Part shown: positions 44,007 to 53,015 of the stretch, piece after piece | Numbering within the stretch: the stretch's first letter is position 1 | How the letters are laid out: each line of letters starts with the position of its first letter | Assembly: GCF_024609765.1 (NCBI RefSeq) | Contig: NZ_JANFDG010000009.1 | Location: 90,470-154,469, forward strand | Length of the DNA stretch: 64,000 bases | Source of the DNA: Shinella pollutisoli | GTDB lineage: Bacteria > Pseudomonadota > Alphaproteobacteria > Rhizobiales > Rhizobiaceae | Direction: 5' to 3' | Program-made: the position numbers and the translations under genes | Notes under the pieces: model-generated | Database searches by the model: none | Seen by the model: the letters and a program-made list of their open reading frames with translations, nothing else | Told to the model about the DNA's origin: nothing

Positions 44007-45011
44007 CTACCCCAGCACCGCCGTCACCCGGATATCCCCGACATGCATGCCGTTCCAGTTGTGCATGGAACGATTGGCCATGGCCGTCAGCGCCGCGTGC
44101 ACCTCCGGTTCCCCGGTGAAGAAGCGGGCGAGCGCGGCGGCGACCATGCTCTCGGCGGCGCGGGTGGTGCCGTCCTCGCATTTCAGCGCGATGGCGATGC
44201 CCCTTTCCGGGATCGCCGCGCAGAAGACGCCTTCCGCACCCGTCTTGGCGAAGATGCGGCCGGGGGCGATCTGCATCAGCCGCGTGCAGGCGCGCTTCGT
44301 GCCGGCGACGTAGAAGGGCTCGGCCATGCAGGCCTCGATCAGGCGGCGCGACGCCTTGGCGCGGCCGGGTTCGAGGCCGGCGCCGGTCGCCATCCTCGCG
44401 AAGCCGTGGGCGAGGCTCTTCAGCGGCACGGCATAGGTCGGGATCGAGCAGCCGTCGATGCCGCACGCGTCGCTGGCGAGCGCCGCGCCCGTCAGGCTCT
44501 CCATGACGCCGCGGATCTCCGCCTGCACGGGATGCTCGTAGCGCACGTAGCCGGCGACCTCCCTGCCGCTGTGGCAGGCGGTGCAGACGAAGCCGGCGTG
44601 CTTGCCCGAGCAGTTGTTGTGGAGCGCGCTCGGCCGCTCCAGCCCGCGCGCCTGGCCGATCAGCACGGACTGCTCGAAGGACCAGTGGGCGCCGCATTCG
44701 AGCGCCGTCCCGTCGCGGCCGGCCGCCGCCAGCATCGCGCCGGCGAGTGCCGCATGCTCCGGCTCGCCGCTGTGCGAGGAGCAGGCGAGCGCCAGCTCCT
44801 TCGCGCCGAAGCGGTAGGCGTCCGCGGCCCCGCTTTCCACGAGCGGCAGGCCCTGCATGGCCTTGACCGCCGAGCGCGGGAAGACCACGGCGTCGATGTC
44901 GCCCGCGGAGAAGACCACCTTGCCGTCGCCGTCGACGGCGACGATCATGCCGCGATGGCGGCTTTCGACGAGATCGCCGCGCGTGACCTCGACCAGCACA
45001 GGATTTGCCAT
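44007..45011 (-). CDS. ansA: Rhizobium-type L-asparaginase (AnsA/ReAV class)
   Basis: The 334-residue enzyme hydrolyses L-asparagine to aspartate and ammonia; the class is unrelated to E. coli asparaginases and was described in Rhizobium etli. Active-site residues align with an offset of one: Ser47 and Lys50 in FPRSAVKAMQ, Ser79 in CSSHSGE, and the zinc/redox-linked Cys134 and Lys137 in NNCSGKHAGF and Cys188 in GIDGCSIP. ATG 45011 has GAGGG at correct spacing; an ATG two codons earlier is too close to it. Divergent from the DUF3750 gene. Confidence 0.9.
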   Translation of the reverse strand: MANPVLVEVTRGDLVESRHRGMIVAVDGDGKVVFSAGDIDAVVFPRSAVKAMQGLPLVESGAADAYRFGAKELALACSSHSGEPEHAALAGAMLAAAGRDGTALECGAHWSFEQSVLIGQARGLERPSALHNNCSGKHAGFVCTACHSGREVAGYVRYEHPVQAEIRGVMESLTGAALASDACGIDGCSIPTYAVPLKSLAHGFARMATGAGLEPGRAKASRRLIEACMAEPFYVAGTKRACTRLMQIAPGRIFAKTGAEGVFCAAIPERGIAIALKCEDGTTRAAESMVAAALARFFTGEPEVHAALTAMANRSMHNWNGMHVGDIRVTAVLG

Positions 45012-45030
45012 GTTCATGCCCTCGAATTTC

Positions 45031-45060
45031 CGATTTCGCATGCGGTATTATCCGAAATCG
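45031..45060. promoter_or_regulatory. Inverted repeat in the ansA/DUF3750 divergent region
   Basis: CGATTTCG (45031-45038) and CGAAATCG (45053-45060) are perfect inverted arms separated by 14 bases. They lie 20-50 bases from both start codons, so a protein bound there could control both genes. Confidence 0.45.
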
Positions 45061-45085
45061 CCGGGTTCCGGCACCCGGTTTCGGA
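45052..45085 (+). promoter_or_regulatory. Hairpin before the DUF3750 start
   Basis: CCGAAA (45052-45057), then CCGGGT (45061-45066), pair with ACCCGG (45073-45078) and TTTCGG, giving a long stem with a small bulge and the loop TCCGGC. It shares its left arm with the inverted repeat at 45053-45060, so the two structures are mutually exclusive. It ends 10 bases before the ATG. Confidence 0.35.
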
Positions 45086-45095
45086 AAGGCGCGCC

Positions 45096-45833
45096 ATGAA
45101 ATTCGTCAGGACCCTGCTTCTCGTCTTCCTCGCGGTCTACCTGATGCCGCCGCTCGCCTCGGCGGGCTACTGGTACATGCGCGAGCGGCCGCAGAGCTGG
45201 CGCGAGGCGGACTGGACCTCGGCCGGCATCCTGCCGGAGCCGGAGGAGGCGCGCGCGGCGTCGATCCACGTCTTCTCCGCCGCGACCGGCGGCATGAAGG
45301 GCGCCTTCGCGAGCCACGCCTGGATCGTCACCAAGGAAGAGAGCGCGCGTGCCTATACGCGCTACGACAAGGTCGGCTGGGGCACGCCGGTGCGGAAGAA
45401 CGGCTATGCGGCGGATGCGCTGTGGTATTCCAACGCGCCGCGGCTCGTCGTCAGCGTCAGCGGCGCGGCGGCGGCGCGGCTGATCCCGAAGATCGAGGCA
45501 GCGATCGCGGCCTACCCTTACGCGAAGCCCGGCGGCTACCGCATCTGGCCGGGGCCGAACTCCAACACCTTCGTGGCGCACGTGCTGCGCAGCGTGCCGG
45601 AGCTCGGCGCGGTGCTGCCGCCCGACGCCGTCGGCCGCGACTACCTGCCGGAGGGGCGGCTCTTCGCGATCGATCCGGACGGGCGCGACGTGCATGCGAC
45701 GCTCTACGGGCTCCTCGGCTTCTCCGCCGGCGTGCGCAGCGGGTTCGAGCTGCACGTGATGGGGCTCGTCGCCGGCGTGGACCTCGCAAGGCCGGCGATC
45801 AAGGTGCCGGCGGTGGGGCGGATCGGGTTGTGA
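45096..45833 (+). CDS. DUF3750 domain protein
   Basis: The 245-residue protein has an N-terminal membrane anchor or signal (residues 4-24) and a DUF3750 domain, recognised by SIHVFSAATGGMKGAFASHAW, RYDKVGWGTPVRKNGYAADA, the IWPGPNSNTFVAHVLR motif and LFAIDPDGRDVHATLYGLLG. The WPGPNSNTF motif recalls papain-like NlpC/P60-type folds, but function is unknown. GGAAAGG lies before ATG 45096. Divergent from ansA. Confidence 0.8.
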   Translation: MKFVRTLLLVFLAVYLMPPLASAGYWYMRERPQSWREADWTSAGILPEPEEARAASIHVFSAATGGMKGAFASHAWIVTKEESARAYTRYDKVGWGTPVRKNGYAADALWYSNAPRLVVSVSGAAAARLIPKIEAAIAAYPYAKPGGYRIWPGPNSNTFVAHVLRSVPELGAVLPPDAVGRDYLPEGRLFAIDPDGRDVHATLYGLLGFSAGVRSGFELHVMGLVAGVDLARPAIKVPAVGRIGL

Positions 45834-45846
45834 GGGCTGCGATGGC

Positions 45847-45987
45847 GCCCCTCATCCGGCTGCCGCCACCTTCTCCCCGCAGGCGGGGAGAAGGGGCAAG
45901 AGGCAAGGGCTTCCCGCCATCGGGGCCGGTGCGGCATCTCCCTTCTCCACGCCTGCGGGGAGAGGTCCCGGCAGGGGGATGAGGGGC
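45847..45987. repeat. RIME-like palindromic intergenic repeat
   Basis: Module pair with GCCCCTCATCCGGCTGCCGCC at the left and GGCAGGGGGATGAGGGGCG at the right, GCAGGCGGGG/CGCCTGCGGGG cores, between the DUF3750 and MFS genes. Confidence 0.8.
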
Positions 45988-46077
45988 GAGACTACCGCCC
46001 CCCAAGAAGTACCGGCTTGCGCCCCTTCCCGCGGCATGCGAGGTCTCGTCGCTTCGTCCCGCATCCAAGGCCTTTCC

Positions 46078-47511
46078 ATGTCCGACACCGCCATCCGTCC
46101 GAAGGAGCCCGCGCCGCGGCTTTCGAGCCTGTTCTCGCGCGCGCATGTCTTCGCCACGCTGATGCTCGGCGGCGGCATCGCGCTGCATGCGGTCGAGACC
46201 TACATCACCGCGACGCTGATGCCCTCGGTCGTGCGCGACATCGGCGGGCTGCCGCTGTTCGCCTGGGCGACGACGCTCTACGTGGCGGCCTCGGTGATGG
46301 GGGCGAGCTTCGTGGCGGTGCGGCCGGAAGGCGTGACGCTCAACCATTGCTACCGGCTCGGCGCCGTGCTGTTCGGCCTCGGCAGCCTCGTCTGCGCGCT
46401 TGCGCCGGCGATGGAGGCGCTGCTCGCCGGCCGCGCCGTGCAGGGGCTCGGCGCCGGGCTGCTCGTCGCGCTCGGCTATTCCTTCATCCGCTTCGTCTAT
46501 CCCGAGCGGCTGTGGAGCGTCGCCTCGACGCTCTATGCCGCGGTCTGGGGCGTGGCGACCTTCCTCGGCCCGACCGTCGGCGGGGTGTTCGCCGCCGGCA
46601 GCGCCTGGCGCGAGGCCTTCGCGCTGCTCGTGCCGATCTGCGCGCTGATGGCCTTCGCCGCGCCGCGCCTGCTGCCCTCGGGCGAGAGCGAGCGCATCAC
46701 CACCGGCGCGCCGCTCGCGCAGATCCTGCTCCTCCTCGGCGCGGTGCTGGCGCTCTCCTTCGCGGGCTCGGTGGAGGCGGCGGCGCTGCGGGCGGGCCTT
46801 GCCGGGGCGGCGGTGCTCGCGGTCGCGGCGATGGTGACGATCGAGAGGCACGCGAAGGCGCGGCTGCTGCCGGCCGGCACGGTATCGCTCTCCTCGCCGC
46901 TCGCCCGCGTCTACCTCATCATGCTGACGGTGCTCGTGGCCCTCGCCTCCGACATCTACATCCCCTATTTCCTGCAGGAGCTGCACGGGGTCCGGCCGCT
47001 CGTCTCCGGCTATATCGTCGCCCTGCTCGCGCTCGGCTGGACGGCCTCGGCCTTCCTCGTCGCGGGACTTTCCGGCCGGCGGGCGAACCGGGCGATCCTG
47101 ACCGGCGCAGGCATCGAGGCGGTCGCGACCGCGCTGCTCGCCGTCACGCTGGCGCGGCACAATCCGTCCGGCGGCTACGGGCCCGTCCTCGCCGCGACGG
47201 CGCTGATCTTCGCCATGGGCTTCGGCGTCGGCCTCGGCTGGGCGCATCTCGTCACGCACGTGCTGCATCTGGCACCCGAGGGCGAGAAGGACAAGGCGTC
47301 CGCCGCCATCACGACGATGCAGGCGCTCGGCTCCGCCTTCGGCGCGGCGCTCGCCGGCGTCGTCGCCAACAGCGCGGGGCTCGCGGCACCCGGCGGCGTG
47401 GCGGGGGCCGAGACCGCGGCCTTCTGGCTCTACCTCCTGCTTTCGCTGCCGGCGCTCGCCGCCCTCATGCTGGCGCTCCGGCTGCCGGAGACCCGCGGCG
47501 GCACCGGTTGA
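46078..47511 (+). CDS. MFS transporter, DHA2-like (14-TM class)
   Basis: The 477-residue inner-membrane protein has a short cytosolic lead and about 14 membrane spans, the layout of DHA2 drug:H+ antiporters. Motif-like segments are GLGAGLLVALGYSFIRFVYP and the span-5 signature WGVATFLGPTVGGVFAAGSAWR. Between spans 6 and 9 is the VTIERHAKARLLPAG linker. No HlyD-type periplasmic partner is adjacent, so it is not an EmrAB pair. Substrate unknown. Only a weak AAGG precedes ATG 46078. Confidence 0.88.
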   Translation: MSDTAIRPKEPAPRLSSLFSRAHVFATLMLGGGIALHAVETYITATLMPSVVRDIGGLPLFAWATTLYVAASVMGASFVAVRPEGVTLNHCYRLGAVLFGLGSLVCALAPAMEALLAGRAVQGLGAGLLVALGYSFIRFVYPERLWSVASTLYAAVWGVATFLGPTVGGVFAAGSAWREAFALLVPICALMAFAAPRLLPSGESERITTGAPLAQILLLLGAVLALSFAGSVEAAALRAGLAGAAVLAVAAMVTIERHAKARLLPAGTVSLSSPLARVYLIMLTVLVALASDIYIPYFLQELHGVRPLVSGYIVALLALGWTASAFLVAGLSGRRANRAILTGAGIEAVATALLAVTLARHNPSGGYGPVLAATALIFAMGFGVGLGWAHLVTHVLHLAPEGEKDKASAAITTMQALGSAFGAALAGVVANSAGLAAPGGVAGAETAAFWLYLLLSLPALAALMLALRLPETRGGTG

Positions 47512-47604
47512 GTGTTTGTTAACGGCGTCCGCCGGTCTTCCTTGCATTCGCGCAGCCCCGCCCGCACAAGAAGCGCCGAAGGCGAACGGAAGGAACGGGC
47601 GACG

Positions 47605-48573
47605 GTGAGACACGCCGAGGGCCAGCGGCTTGCAGGCGAGCGCGGCATGATCCATGCCGACGCGCTCCGTCCGCTCGCCGAGGCCCGCGGCCGCGCCGTC
47701 ACCGACCTCGTCCTCGCCGGCATCGAGGCCTCCGGCGTCGCCGCCGCGCTGTTCGACCCCGACGACGCGCTCGCCTACGGCTCGCCCGCCTTCCGCGCCC
47801 TCTTCGACGTGCAGCCGGGCGCGCAGGGCTTTTCCGACATCATGCGCCATTGCCACGCGGCGGGCGTCGGCGCGCGGATGGCCGGCTCCTTCGAATCCTG
47901 GATGGCGATGGCGCGGGAGAAGCGGCGCAGCCGCCCGCACCGCACCTTCGAGATCGACATCCAGGACGACCGCTGGTGCCTGGTGAACGAGACGCTGCTC
48001 GCCGGCGGCTGGCTGTGGAGCACCTTCACCGACATCAGCATGCTGAAATCGAACGAGCGCGTGCTGAAGCTCGCCCGCGACGCCGCGCAGCTCGCCGCCG
48101 AAACCGATCCGCTGACGGGCCTCCTCAACCGCCGCGCGGCGATGGAGCGGCTCGACGCGGCGATCCGCGCCGCCGGCTGCGAGGAGGCGCCGCTGTCGCT
48201 GGTGCTGATCGACCTCGACCATTTCAAGGCGATCAACGACCGCCACGGGCACGCGACCGGCGACCGGGTGCTCCGCCATTTCGCGGCAGCCGGCCGCGGC
48301 CGCTTCCGCGGGCAGGACGTCTTCGCCCGCATCGGCGGCGAGGAGTTCATGGTGCTGATGCCCGGCACCGCGGCCGCGGAGGCCGCCCGCGCGGTCGAGC
48401 GGCTGCGCCGCCACATCGCCGGCGACACGGCCGCCCCCGCCGGCGTCTACACGCTGTCGGCGGGCGTCGCCGAGCATGACGGCGGCACGGCGGAAAGCCT
48501 GTTCGACCGGGCCGACGACGCGCTCTACCGGGCCAAGCACCGCGGCCGCGACCGCGTGGAGCGGGAGGTCTAG
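47605..48573 (+). CDS. Diguanylate cyclase, PAS-like-GGEEF
   Basis: The 322-residue soluble protein has a PAS-like sensory part (about 30-150) and a GGDEF domain with DPLTGLLNRRAAMERL, VLIDLDHFKAINDRHGHATG and the active-site RIGGEEFMVLMP, so it should convert two GTP into c-di-GMP. I see no RxxD inhibitory site directly before GGEEF. GTG 47605 has GGAAGGA upstream; ATG 47647 is an alternative with the same domains. It follows an MFS gene. Confidence 0.85.
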   Translation: MRHAEGQRLAGERGMIHADALRPLAEARGRAVTDLVLAGIEASGVAAALFDPDDALAYGSPAFRALFDVQPGAQGFSDIMRHCHAAGVGARMAGSFESWMAMAREKRRSRPHRTFEIDIQDDRWCLVNETLLAGGWLWSTFTDISMLKSNERVLKLARDAAQLAAETDPLTGLLNRRAAMERLDAAIRAAGCEEAPLSLVLIDLDHFKAINDRHGHATGDRVLRHFAAAGRGRFRGQDVFARIGGEEFMVLMPGTAAAEAARAVERLRRHIAGDTAAPAGVYTLSAGVAEHDGGTAESLFDRADDALYRAKHRGRDRVEREV

Positions 48574-48626
48574 GGTTTTGCGCGATTGCGGAGGCGAGGC
48601 CGCGGCGCCCTTCCGCCGGAACCGCT

Positions 48627-49628
48627 CTAGCCGAACGTCAGCACGATCTTGCCGATATGCTCGCCGTTCTCCATCATCCGGTGGGCCTCGGAGGCCTCGG
48701 CGAAGGGCAGCACGGCGTGGACGACCGGGGCGATGCGGCCGGCGTCGAGGAGCGGCCAGACCGCCTCCAGGAGCCCGTCGCGGATCTCCGCCTTCTCGCG
48801 CGCCGTGCGCGGGCGCATCGCCGAGCCGGTGATGTGGAGCCGCTTCTGCATGATGGGCGCGAGGCTCACCTTCTCGGCGAAGGCGCCGCCGAGGAAGGCG
48901 ATGATCGACAGCCGCCCGTCGAGCGCCAGCGATTTCAGGTTGCGCGCGAAATAAGCGGCGCCGATCATGTCGAGGATGACGTCGACGCCGGCCCTGCCGG
49001 TCTCCTCGGCGATCACGGCGCAGAAATCCTCCGTGCGGTAGTTGATGGCGCGGCGTGCGCCGAGATCGAGGCAGGCGAGGCATTTCTCCGGCGAGCCGGC
49101 GGTGGTGTAGACGGTCGAGCCCAGCGCCGCTGCGAGCTGGATCGCCGTGGTGCCGATGCCGCTCGCGCCGCCGTGGACGAGCACGCTCTCGCCGGGCTTC
49201 AGCCCCGCCATCATGAAGAGGTTGGCCCAGACGGTGAAGAACGTCTCCGGCAGGGCGGCGGCGCGCACCGCGTCGTAGTCCTTCGGGAAGGGCAGCGCCT
49301 GGCCGGCCGGCACCGCGCAATATTCGGCATAGCCGCCGCCGTTGGCGAGCGCGCAGACCCGCCCGCCGACGGAGAAGCCGGAGACGCCCTCGCCGACGGC
49401 GACGATCTCGCCGGCCACCTCCAGGCCGAGGACGGGGCTTGCGTCCGGCGGCGGCGGATAGTCGCCCTTGCGCTGCAGCACGTCGGGCCGGTTGATGCCG
49501 GCCGCCTCGACGCGCACGAAGAGCTCGCCCGGGCGCAGCTGCGGCAGCGGGCCGCGCGCGACGGCAAGGCGGTCGGGACCGCCGTGCTCCTTGAGCCCGA
49601 CATAGGACATCGAGGCGGGTAGCGGCAT
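48627..49628 (-). CDS. NAD(P)H quinone oxidoreductase, PIG3/MDR family
   Basis: The 333-residue MDR protein lacks zinc ligands and has the Rossmann segment [21 protein letters not shown] near residue 142. The sequence [20 protein letters not shown] is the signature of TIGR02824-type (PIG3-like) quinone oxidoreductases. It likely reduces quinones with NADPH. ATG 49628 has GGAG 8 bases upstream. It is convergent with the cyclase gene and not evidently in an operon. Confidence 0.9.
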   Translation of the reverse strand: MPLPASMSYVGLKEHGGPDRLAVARGPLPQLRPGELFVRVEAAGINRPDVLQRKGDYPPPPDASPVLGLEVAGEIVAVGEGVSGFSVGGRVCALANGGGYAEYCAVPAGQALPFPKDYDAVRAAALPETFFTVWANLFMMAGLKPGESVLVHGGASGIGTTAIQLAAALGSTVYTTAGSPEKCLACLDLGARRAINYRTEDFCAVIAEETGRAGVDVILDMIGAAYFARNLKSLALDGRLSIIAFLGGAFAEKVSLAPIMQKRLHITGSAMRPRTAREKAEIRDGLLEAVWPLLDAGRIAPVVHAVLPFAEASEAHRMMENGEHIGKIVLTFG

Positions 49629-49709
49629 GGCGTGTCTCCGTAGCTTGGAGGATTCGGACGGACGACAATAGCCGAACCGGCGGGCGAATTGAATCGCCCG
49701 CATGCGCGC

Positions 49710-51530
49710 TCAGCCGGCGCGGCGGCAGTCTTGCGCCGGGATATCCGGCAGGGCGGAGATCACCAGGCCGCTGCCGCTCGCCTTCGCCGCGCCCTTGAGG
49801 GCGGCGATGCGCACGCTGATCTGCCCCGGATCGCCGATCACCTCGCCCTCCGGCACGACGAGCACGGCGGCCGAGCAGCGCATCAGCGGGAAGGCCGAGG
49901 GCTGGCCCGCCCGGTCGTGGCCGCGGATGGCGCCGGCCTGCCGGTCCTCCGGCGTGTAGAGGGCGGCCGCCTCGCGGGCGAAGTCGGCGAGCAGTTCCTC
50001 GAGCGTCTCGCGCACGGCCGCGACCGACCATCCCGAGACGCCGGCGAAGAAATCGTCGCCGCCGACATGGCCGACGAAGACGTCCTCGCCGACGAAATCG
50101 CGGCGCAGGAGCGAGGCAAAGAGCGTCAGCGCGACGTCGCCCTTCTGGAAGCCGTAATGGTCGTTGAAGGGCTTGAAGTTGTCGAAGTCGAAATAGCAGA
50201 AGCAGCGGCACTGGTCGCCGTCGAGCGCGCGGTCCTGCAGGTAGTCGCGGATCGAGCGGTTGCCGGGAAGGCCCGTCAGCGGGTTCTGGTCCTCCGCCGC
50301 CCGCAGCCGCTTCTCGTTGATGATCTTCAGCAGCGAGGAGGCCGAGAGGATGCCGGCATAGCGCATGTTCTCCGTCAGGATCACGCATTCGTTGCCGCCC
50401 ATGCCGGTGAAGACGTCGAGGAGCTGCTCGGCCGGCGTGTCGAGGTCGGCGATCGGCGCGGCGGTGACGAAATGCGAGATGCTCTTCTCGTAGAGCTTGT
50501 TCTTCAGGAGGTCGCGGCCGAAGGGATGATAGCTGAGCTGCTTGACGTGGTACTCGTGCAGGATGCCGCGCGGCTCGTCGTTGGCGTTGAGGACGGGAAA
50601 GAAGGTGCGGCGCGGATCGCGCCGGAAGCACTCGAAGACGGAATCCAGGCTCTCGCTCTCGCGCAGCACCGGCAGGTGCTCGATCTCGCGGCGGATGAGG
50701 ATGCTGTCGAAGGCGTGCGAGCTGCGCCGGCTGCCGCCGGCGCGCGCGACATGGGCATAGACGGGGCTGAGCAGCGAGACGTCGGTGACCGGGCGGGAGA
50801 CGAACCAGCCCTGCACGAGATCGCAGCCGGCCTCGCGGGCGGCGACGAACTCCGCCTCCGTCTCCACCCCCTCGGCGATGACGCGGATGCCGAGCACGTG
50901 GGCGGCATTGACCGTGTTGCGCACCAGGTGGCGCTTGCGCGCATCCGCCTCCATGCCGGAGATGAAGTGCCGGTCGATCTTGAGATAGTCGACCGGGTGG
51001 TCGCAGAGCAGCTTCAGCCCGTTGTGGCCGACGCCGAAATCGTCGATGGCGAGCTTGAAGCCGGAAAGCCTCAGCTTCTGCACGAGGGCGGAGAATTCCG
51101 GCAGCGTGTCGTTGTCGAAGCGCTCGGAGATCTCGAAGCAGATCGAGGAGGCCGGGATGCCGGCGCGGGCGAGATGCCCGGCCAGCCGGTCGATCAGGCT
51201 GGCGCCGGCCGGCACGAGGCGGGAGTCGAGATTGATGAACAGCGTGCGCGAGCGGAAATCCGGCAGGGCCGCGAAGGCGGCGATGGCGCGGCTGTTGACG
51301 GCATGCTCCAGCGCGAGGAGCTGGCCCGCCTCGTGCGCCCGGTCGATGAGGTCGAGCGGCGAGCGGAAGCCGAGGCGGTCGAAGCCGCGCATCAGCGATT
51401 CGTAGCCGAAGACGGCGCCGGTCGCCGCCTCGACGATCGGCTGGAAGGCGGTCTCGATCACCAGCTTGGCGAGCGTGACGATCTCGCCGTCGGCGAAGCG
51501 GCGCAGGGCGATGAGTTCGGCGGCGGCCAT
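49710..51530 (-). CDS. EAL - CBS pair - degenerate GGDDF protein
   Basis: The 606-residue protein has EAL first (about 1-260), then a CBS pair (about 280-420) and a GGDEF-like domain (about 425-590). The EAL motif reads GYESLMRG, keeping the catalytic Glu, with FINLDS, CFEISERF, AIDDFGVGHNG, YLKIDRHF, AEGVETEAEF and LVQGWFV all present, so phosphodiesterase activity is likely. The GGDEF site is VGGDDFFAG, with Asp in place of the second Glu, suggesting reduced or lost cyclase activity. CBS domains usually bind adenine nucleotides. The order resembles E. coli-type EAL-CBS-GGDEF proteins. Cytosolic. Confidence 0.88.
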   Translation of the reverse strand: MAAAELIALRRFADGEIVTLAKLVIETAFQPIVEAATGAVFGYESLMRGFDRLGFRSPLDLIDRAHEAGQLLALEHAVNSRAIAAFAALPDFRSRTLFINLDSRLVPAGASLIDRLAGHLARAGIPASSICFEISERFDNDTLPEFSALVQKLRLSGFKLAIDDFGVGHNGLKLLCDHPVDYLKIDRHFISGMEADARKRHLVRNTVNAAHVLGIRVIAEGVETEAEFVAAREAGCDLVQGWFVSRPVTDVSLLSPVYAHVARAGGSRRSSHAFDSILIRREIEHLPVLRESESLDSVFECFRRDPRRTFFPVLNANDEPRGILHEYHVKQLSYHPFGRDLLKNKLYEKSISHFVTAAPIADLDTPAEQLLDVFTGMGGNECVILTENMRYAGILSASSLLKIINEKRLRAAEDQNPLTGLPGNRSIRDYLQDRALDGDQCRCFCYFDFDNFKPFNDHYGFQKGDVALTLFASLLRRDFVGEDVFVGHVGGDDFFAGVSGWSVAAVRETLEELLADFAREAAALYTPEDRQAGAIRGHDRAGQPSAFPLMRCSAAVLVVPEGEVIGDPGQISVRIAALKGAAKASGSGLVISALPDIPAQDCRRAG

Positions 51531-51670
51531 GACGGTCTCCGAAAGACGGTTCCTTTTTCACCGCATCCTCGGGCCGAGGTTTCAACAATCCGTTTCCGCA
51601 ATGTGAAGCTTTCGTGAAACTTCAAAGAAGACAACACGTTACTAATTCACGCCTGCGTTGAGCGAACCGC

Positions 51671-52045
51671 TCAGAGGACAGTCCGCGCGAGCGCAAGGCC
51701 GAGCGACACGCCGCCGAGCGACAGCGCCACCGAGAGGACGACGTAGAGGATCGCCGCGCCGGGCGCGCCGCGCTCGAACAGCAGCGCGGTCTCCAGCGAG
51801 AAGGCGGAGAAGGTGGTGAAGCCGCCCAGCACGCCGGTGGCGAGGAAGAGCCGCATTTCCTGCGGCAGGTGGCCGCGGAAGGCGAAATAGCCGGCGACGA
51901 GCCCCATGACGAAGCTGCCGACGGCGTTGATCGCGAGCGTGCCGACGGGAAAGCCGGTGCCGAGCAGCCGCGCCGACAGCACGTTGACGCCGTGGCGCCC
52001 CGCCCCGCCGATGCCGGCGCCGAGAAAGACGATGAGATAGTTCAT
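51671..52045 (-). CDS. crcB: Fluoride ion channel CrcB/Fluc
   Basis: The 124-residue protein has four membrane spans and the Fluc signatures GAGIGGAGRHGVNV, the NAVGSFVMGLV segment with pore Asn, and GGFTTFSAFSLETALL, whose Phe residues line the fluoride path. It exports fluoride as a dual-topology dimer. ATG 52045 follows TGGAGG; a longer upstream frame is not coding. A fluoride riboswitch lies about 100 bases upstream in the same direction, so fluoride should switch the gene on. Confidence 0.95.
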   Translation of the reverse strand: MNYLIVFLGAGIGGAGRHGVNVLSARLLGTGFPVGTLAINAVGSFVMGLVAGYFAFRGHLPQEMRLFLATGVLGGFTTFSAFSLETALLFERGAPGAAILYVVLSVALSLGGVSLGLALARTVL

Positions 52046-52148
52046 GTCCGTTGCCTCCAGGTTGCGCGATCCGGCACCCGGACGGGAGGACCGCGCCAGG
52101 CGGTCGCAGGACATGCTCCCGCCGTCACGGCCGTCGCTGGCCGGTTCC

Positions 52149-52199
52149 GGCAGGAGCCATCAGCCGGCGAGCCGGCGGTTGTCGGGAAGCTCCATTCCC
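52149..52199 (-). ncRNA. Fluoride riboswitch (crcB motif)
   Basis: Read on the minus strand from 52199: GGGA, AUGG, AGC, then UUCCC closes stem P1; next GACAACCGCC, a GCCGG-CUCG-CCGGC stem, CUGAUGG and CUCC, which pairs with GGAG of the first loop, then UGCC. This matches the crcB consensus, including the AUGG, the reverse pairing of GGAG with CUCC and the conserved UGAUGG. It sits in the 5' UTR of crcB. The expression platform before the crcB start is not obvious. Confidence 0.88.
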
Positions 52200-52225
52200 A
52201 TCCCACGCCCGGTTTCTAACCCGCT

Positions 52226-52774
52226 TCAGCGCCTGAGCGCAAGGCCGAACCAGATCAGCGCCCAGCCCTGCATGGCGAGGTCGAAGGCGAGGAACAGGCC
52301 GAGCAGCCACAGGCTGTTGATCGGCCAGCCGAGGAGGAAGACGAGGCCGGCGAGCGTGGTGACGACGCCGCCCGCCATCAGCCAGCCCCAGCCGCGCTCC
52401 GGCCGGACGCGCCAGGCGGCGAAGATGCGGAAGACGCCGGCGACCAGAAGGGCCGCCGCCATCAGCAGCGTCAGCACCGCCGAGGTCAGCACCGGATTGA
52501 CGAAGGCGAGCACGCCGGCGGCGAGATAGAGCACCGCGCTCAGCGCCCAGGCGATCGTCTCGCGCCAGGCCTTGACCTGGAAGGCATGCGCCAGATGCAC
52601 CGCGCCGCCGACGATCATCATGATGCCGACGTAATAGACCGAGACGACCGTCGCCCAGAACAGGTTGAGGGCGGCGATCACGCCGAAGGCGAGCAGGACG
52701 ACGCCGAGGGCGACGAACCAGCCCCACTTGGCGCGGACTTCGGACAGGGGATTCATTCCGGGACTGAGCACCAT
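52226..52774 (-). CDS. HdeD/DUF308 membrane protein
   Basis: The 182-residue protein has about six membrane spans in the HdeD pattern (GWFVALGVVLLAFGVIAALN, YVGIMMIVGGAVHLAHAFQ, then LYLAAGVLAFVNPVLTSAVL). HdeD is linked to acid resistance in E. coli; the role in rhizobia is unknown. ATG 52774 with GAGGTG upstream is preferred to ATG 52756. It lies just upstream of the riboswitch on the same strand; the crcB promoter probably overlaps its end. Confidence 0.88.
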   Translation of the reverse strand: MVLSPGMNPLSEVRAKWGWFVALGVVLLAFGVIAALNLFWATVVSVYYVGIMMIVGGAVHLAHAFQVKAWRETIAWALSAVLYLAAGVLAFVNPVLTSAVLTLLMAAALLVAGVFRIFAAWRVRPERGWGWLMAGGVVTTLAGLVFLLGWPINSLWLLGLFLAFDLAMQGWALIWFGLALRR

Positions 52775-52968
52775 GGCACACCTCGAAAACCGCATGGAAA
52801 CAAGGCGGAGCCTAGAACATCCCGCGACCGGGTGGAATCACCCGATCGCAGATAAGGTGCTCCCGATTCAAAAAAACCAGCGGCCTTGGTGTGTCCGGCC
52901 GCATGCACGACGCTCCGGCACGCCGCGGCGGCCGGCGCGGCCCCCGATCGGCGCCCAGATTTTTATTG

Positions 52969-52982
52969 ATTGATCGATCAAT
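52969..52982. promoter_or_regulatory. Candidate BetI operator
   Basis: ATTGATCGATCAAT is a perfect 14-base palindrome in an AT-rich island 34 bases before betI. BetI repressors bind TTGAT...ATCAA palindromes and are released by choline. No second copy is visible before betA. Confidence 0.65.
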
Positions 52983-53015
52983 TAAAAATATCTTGCCCTC
53001 TCGGGGGAGGACGCG

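Noticed and set aside
45799..51588. Very long minus-strand open frame (about 1,900 codons) and other long antisense frames such as 12530-15157 and 4839-6518
   Set aside because: They run antisense to clearly conserved genes and are Arg/Ala/Gly-rich, the usual artefact of very GC-rich coding DNA where stop codons are rare.
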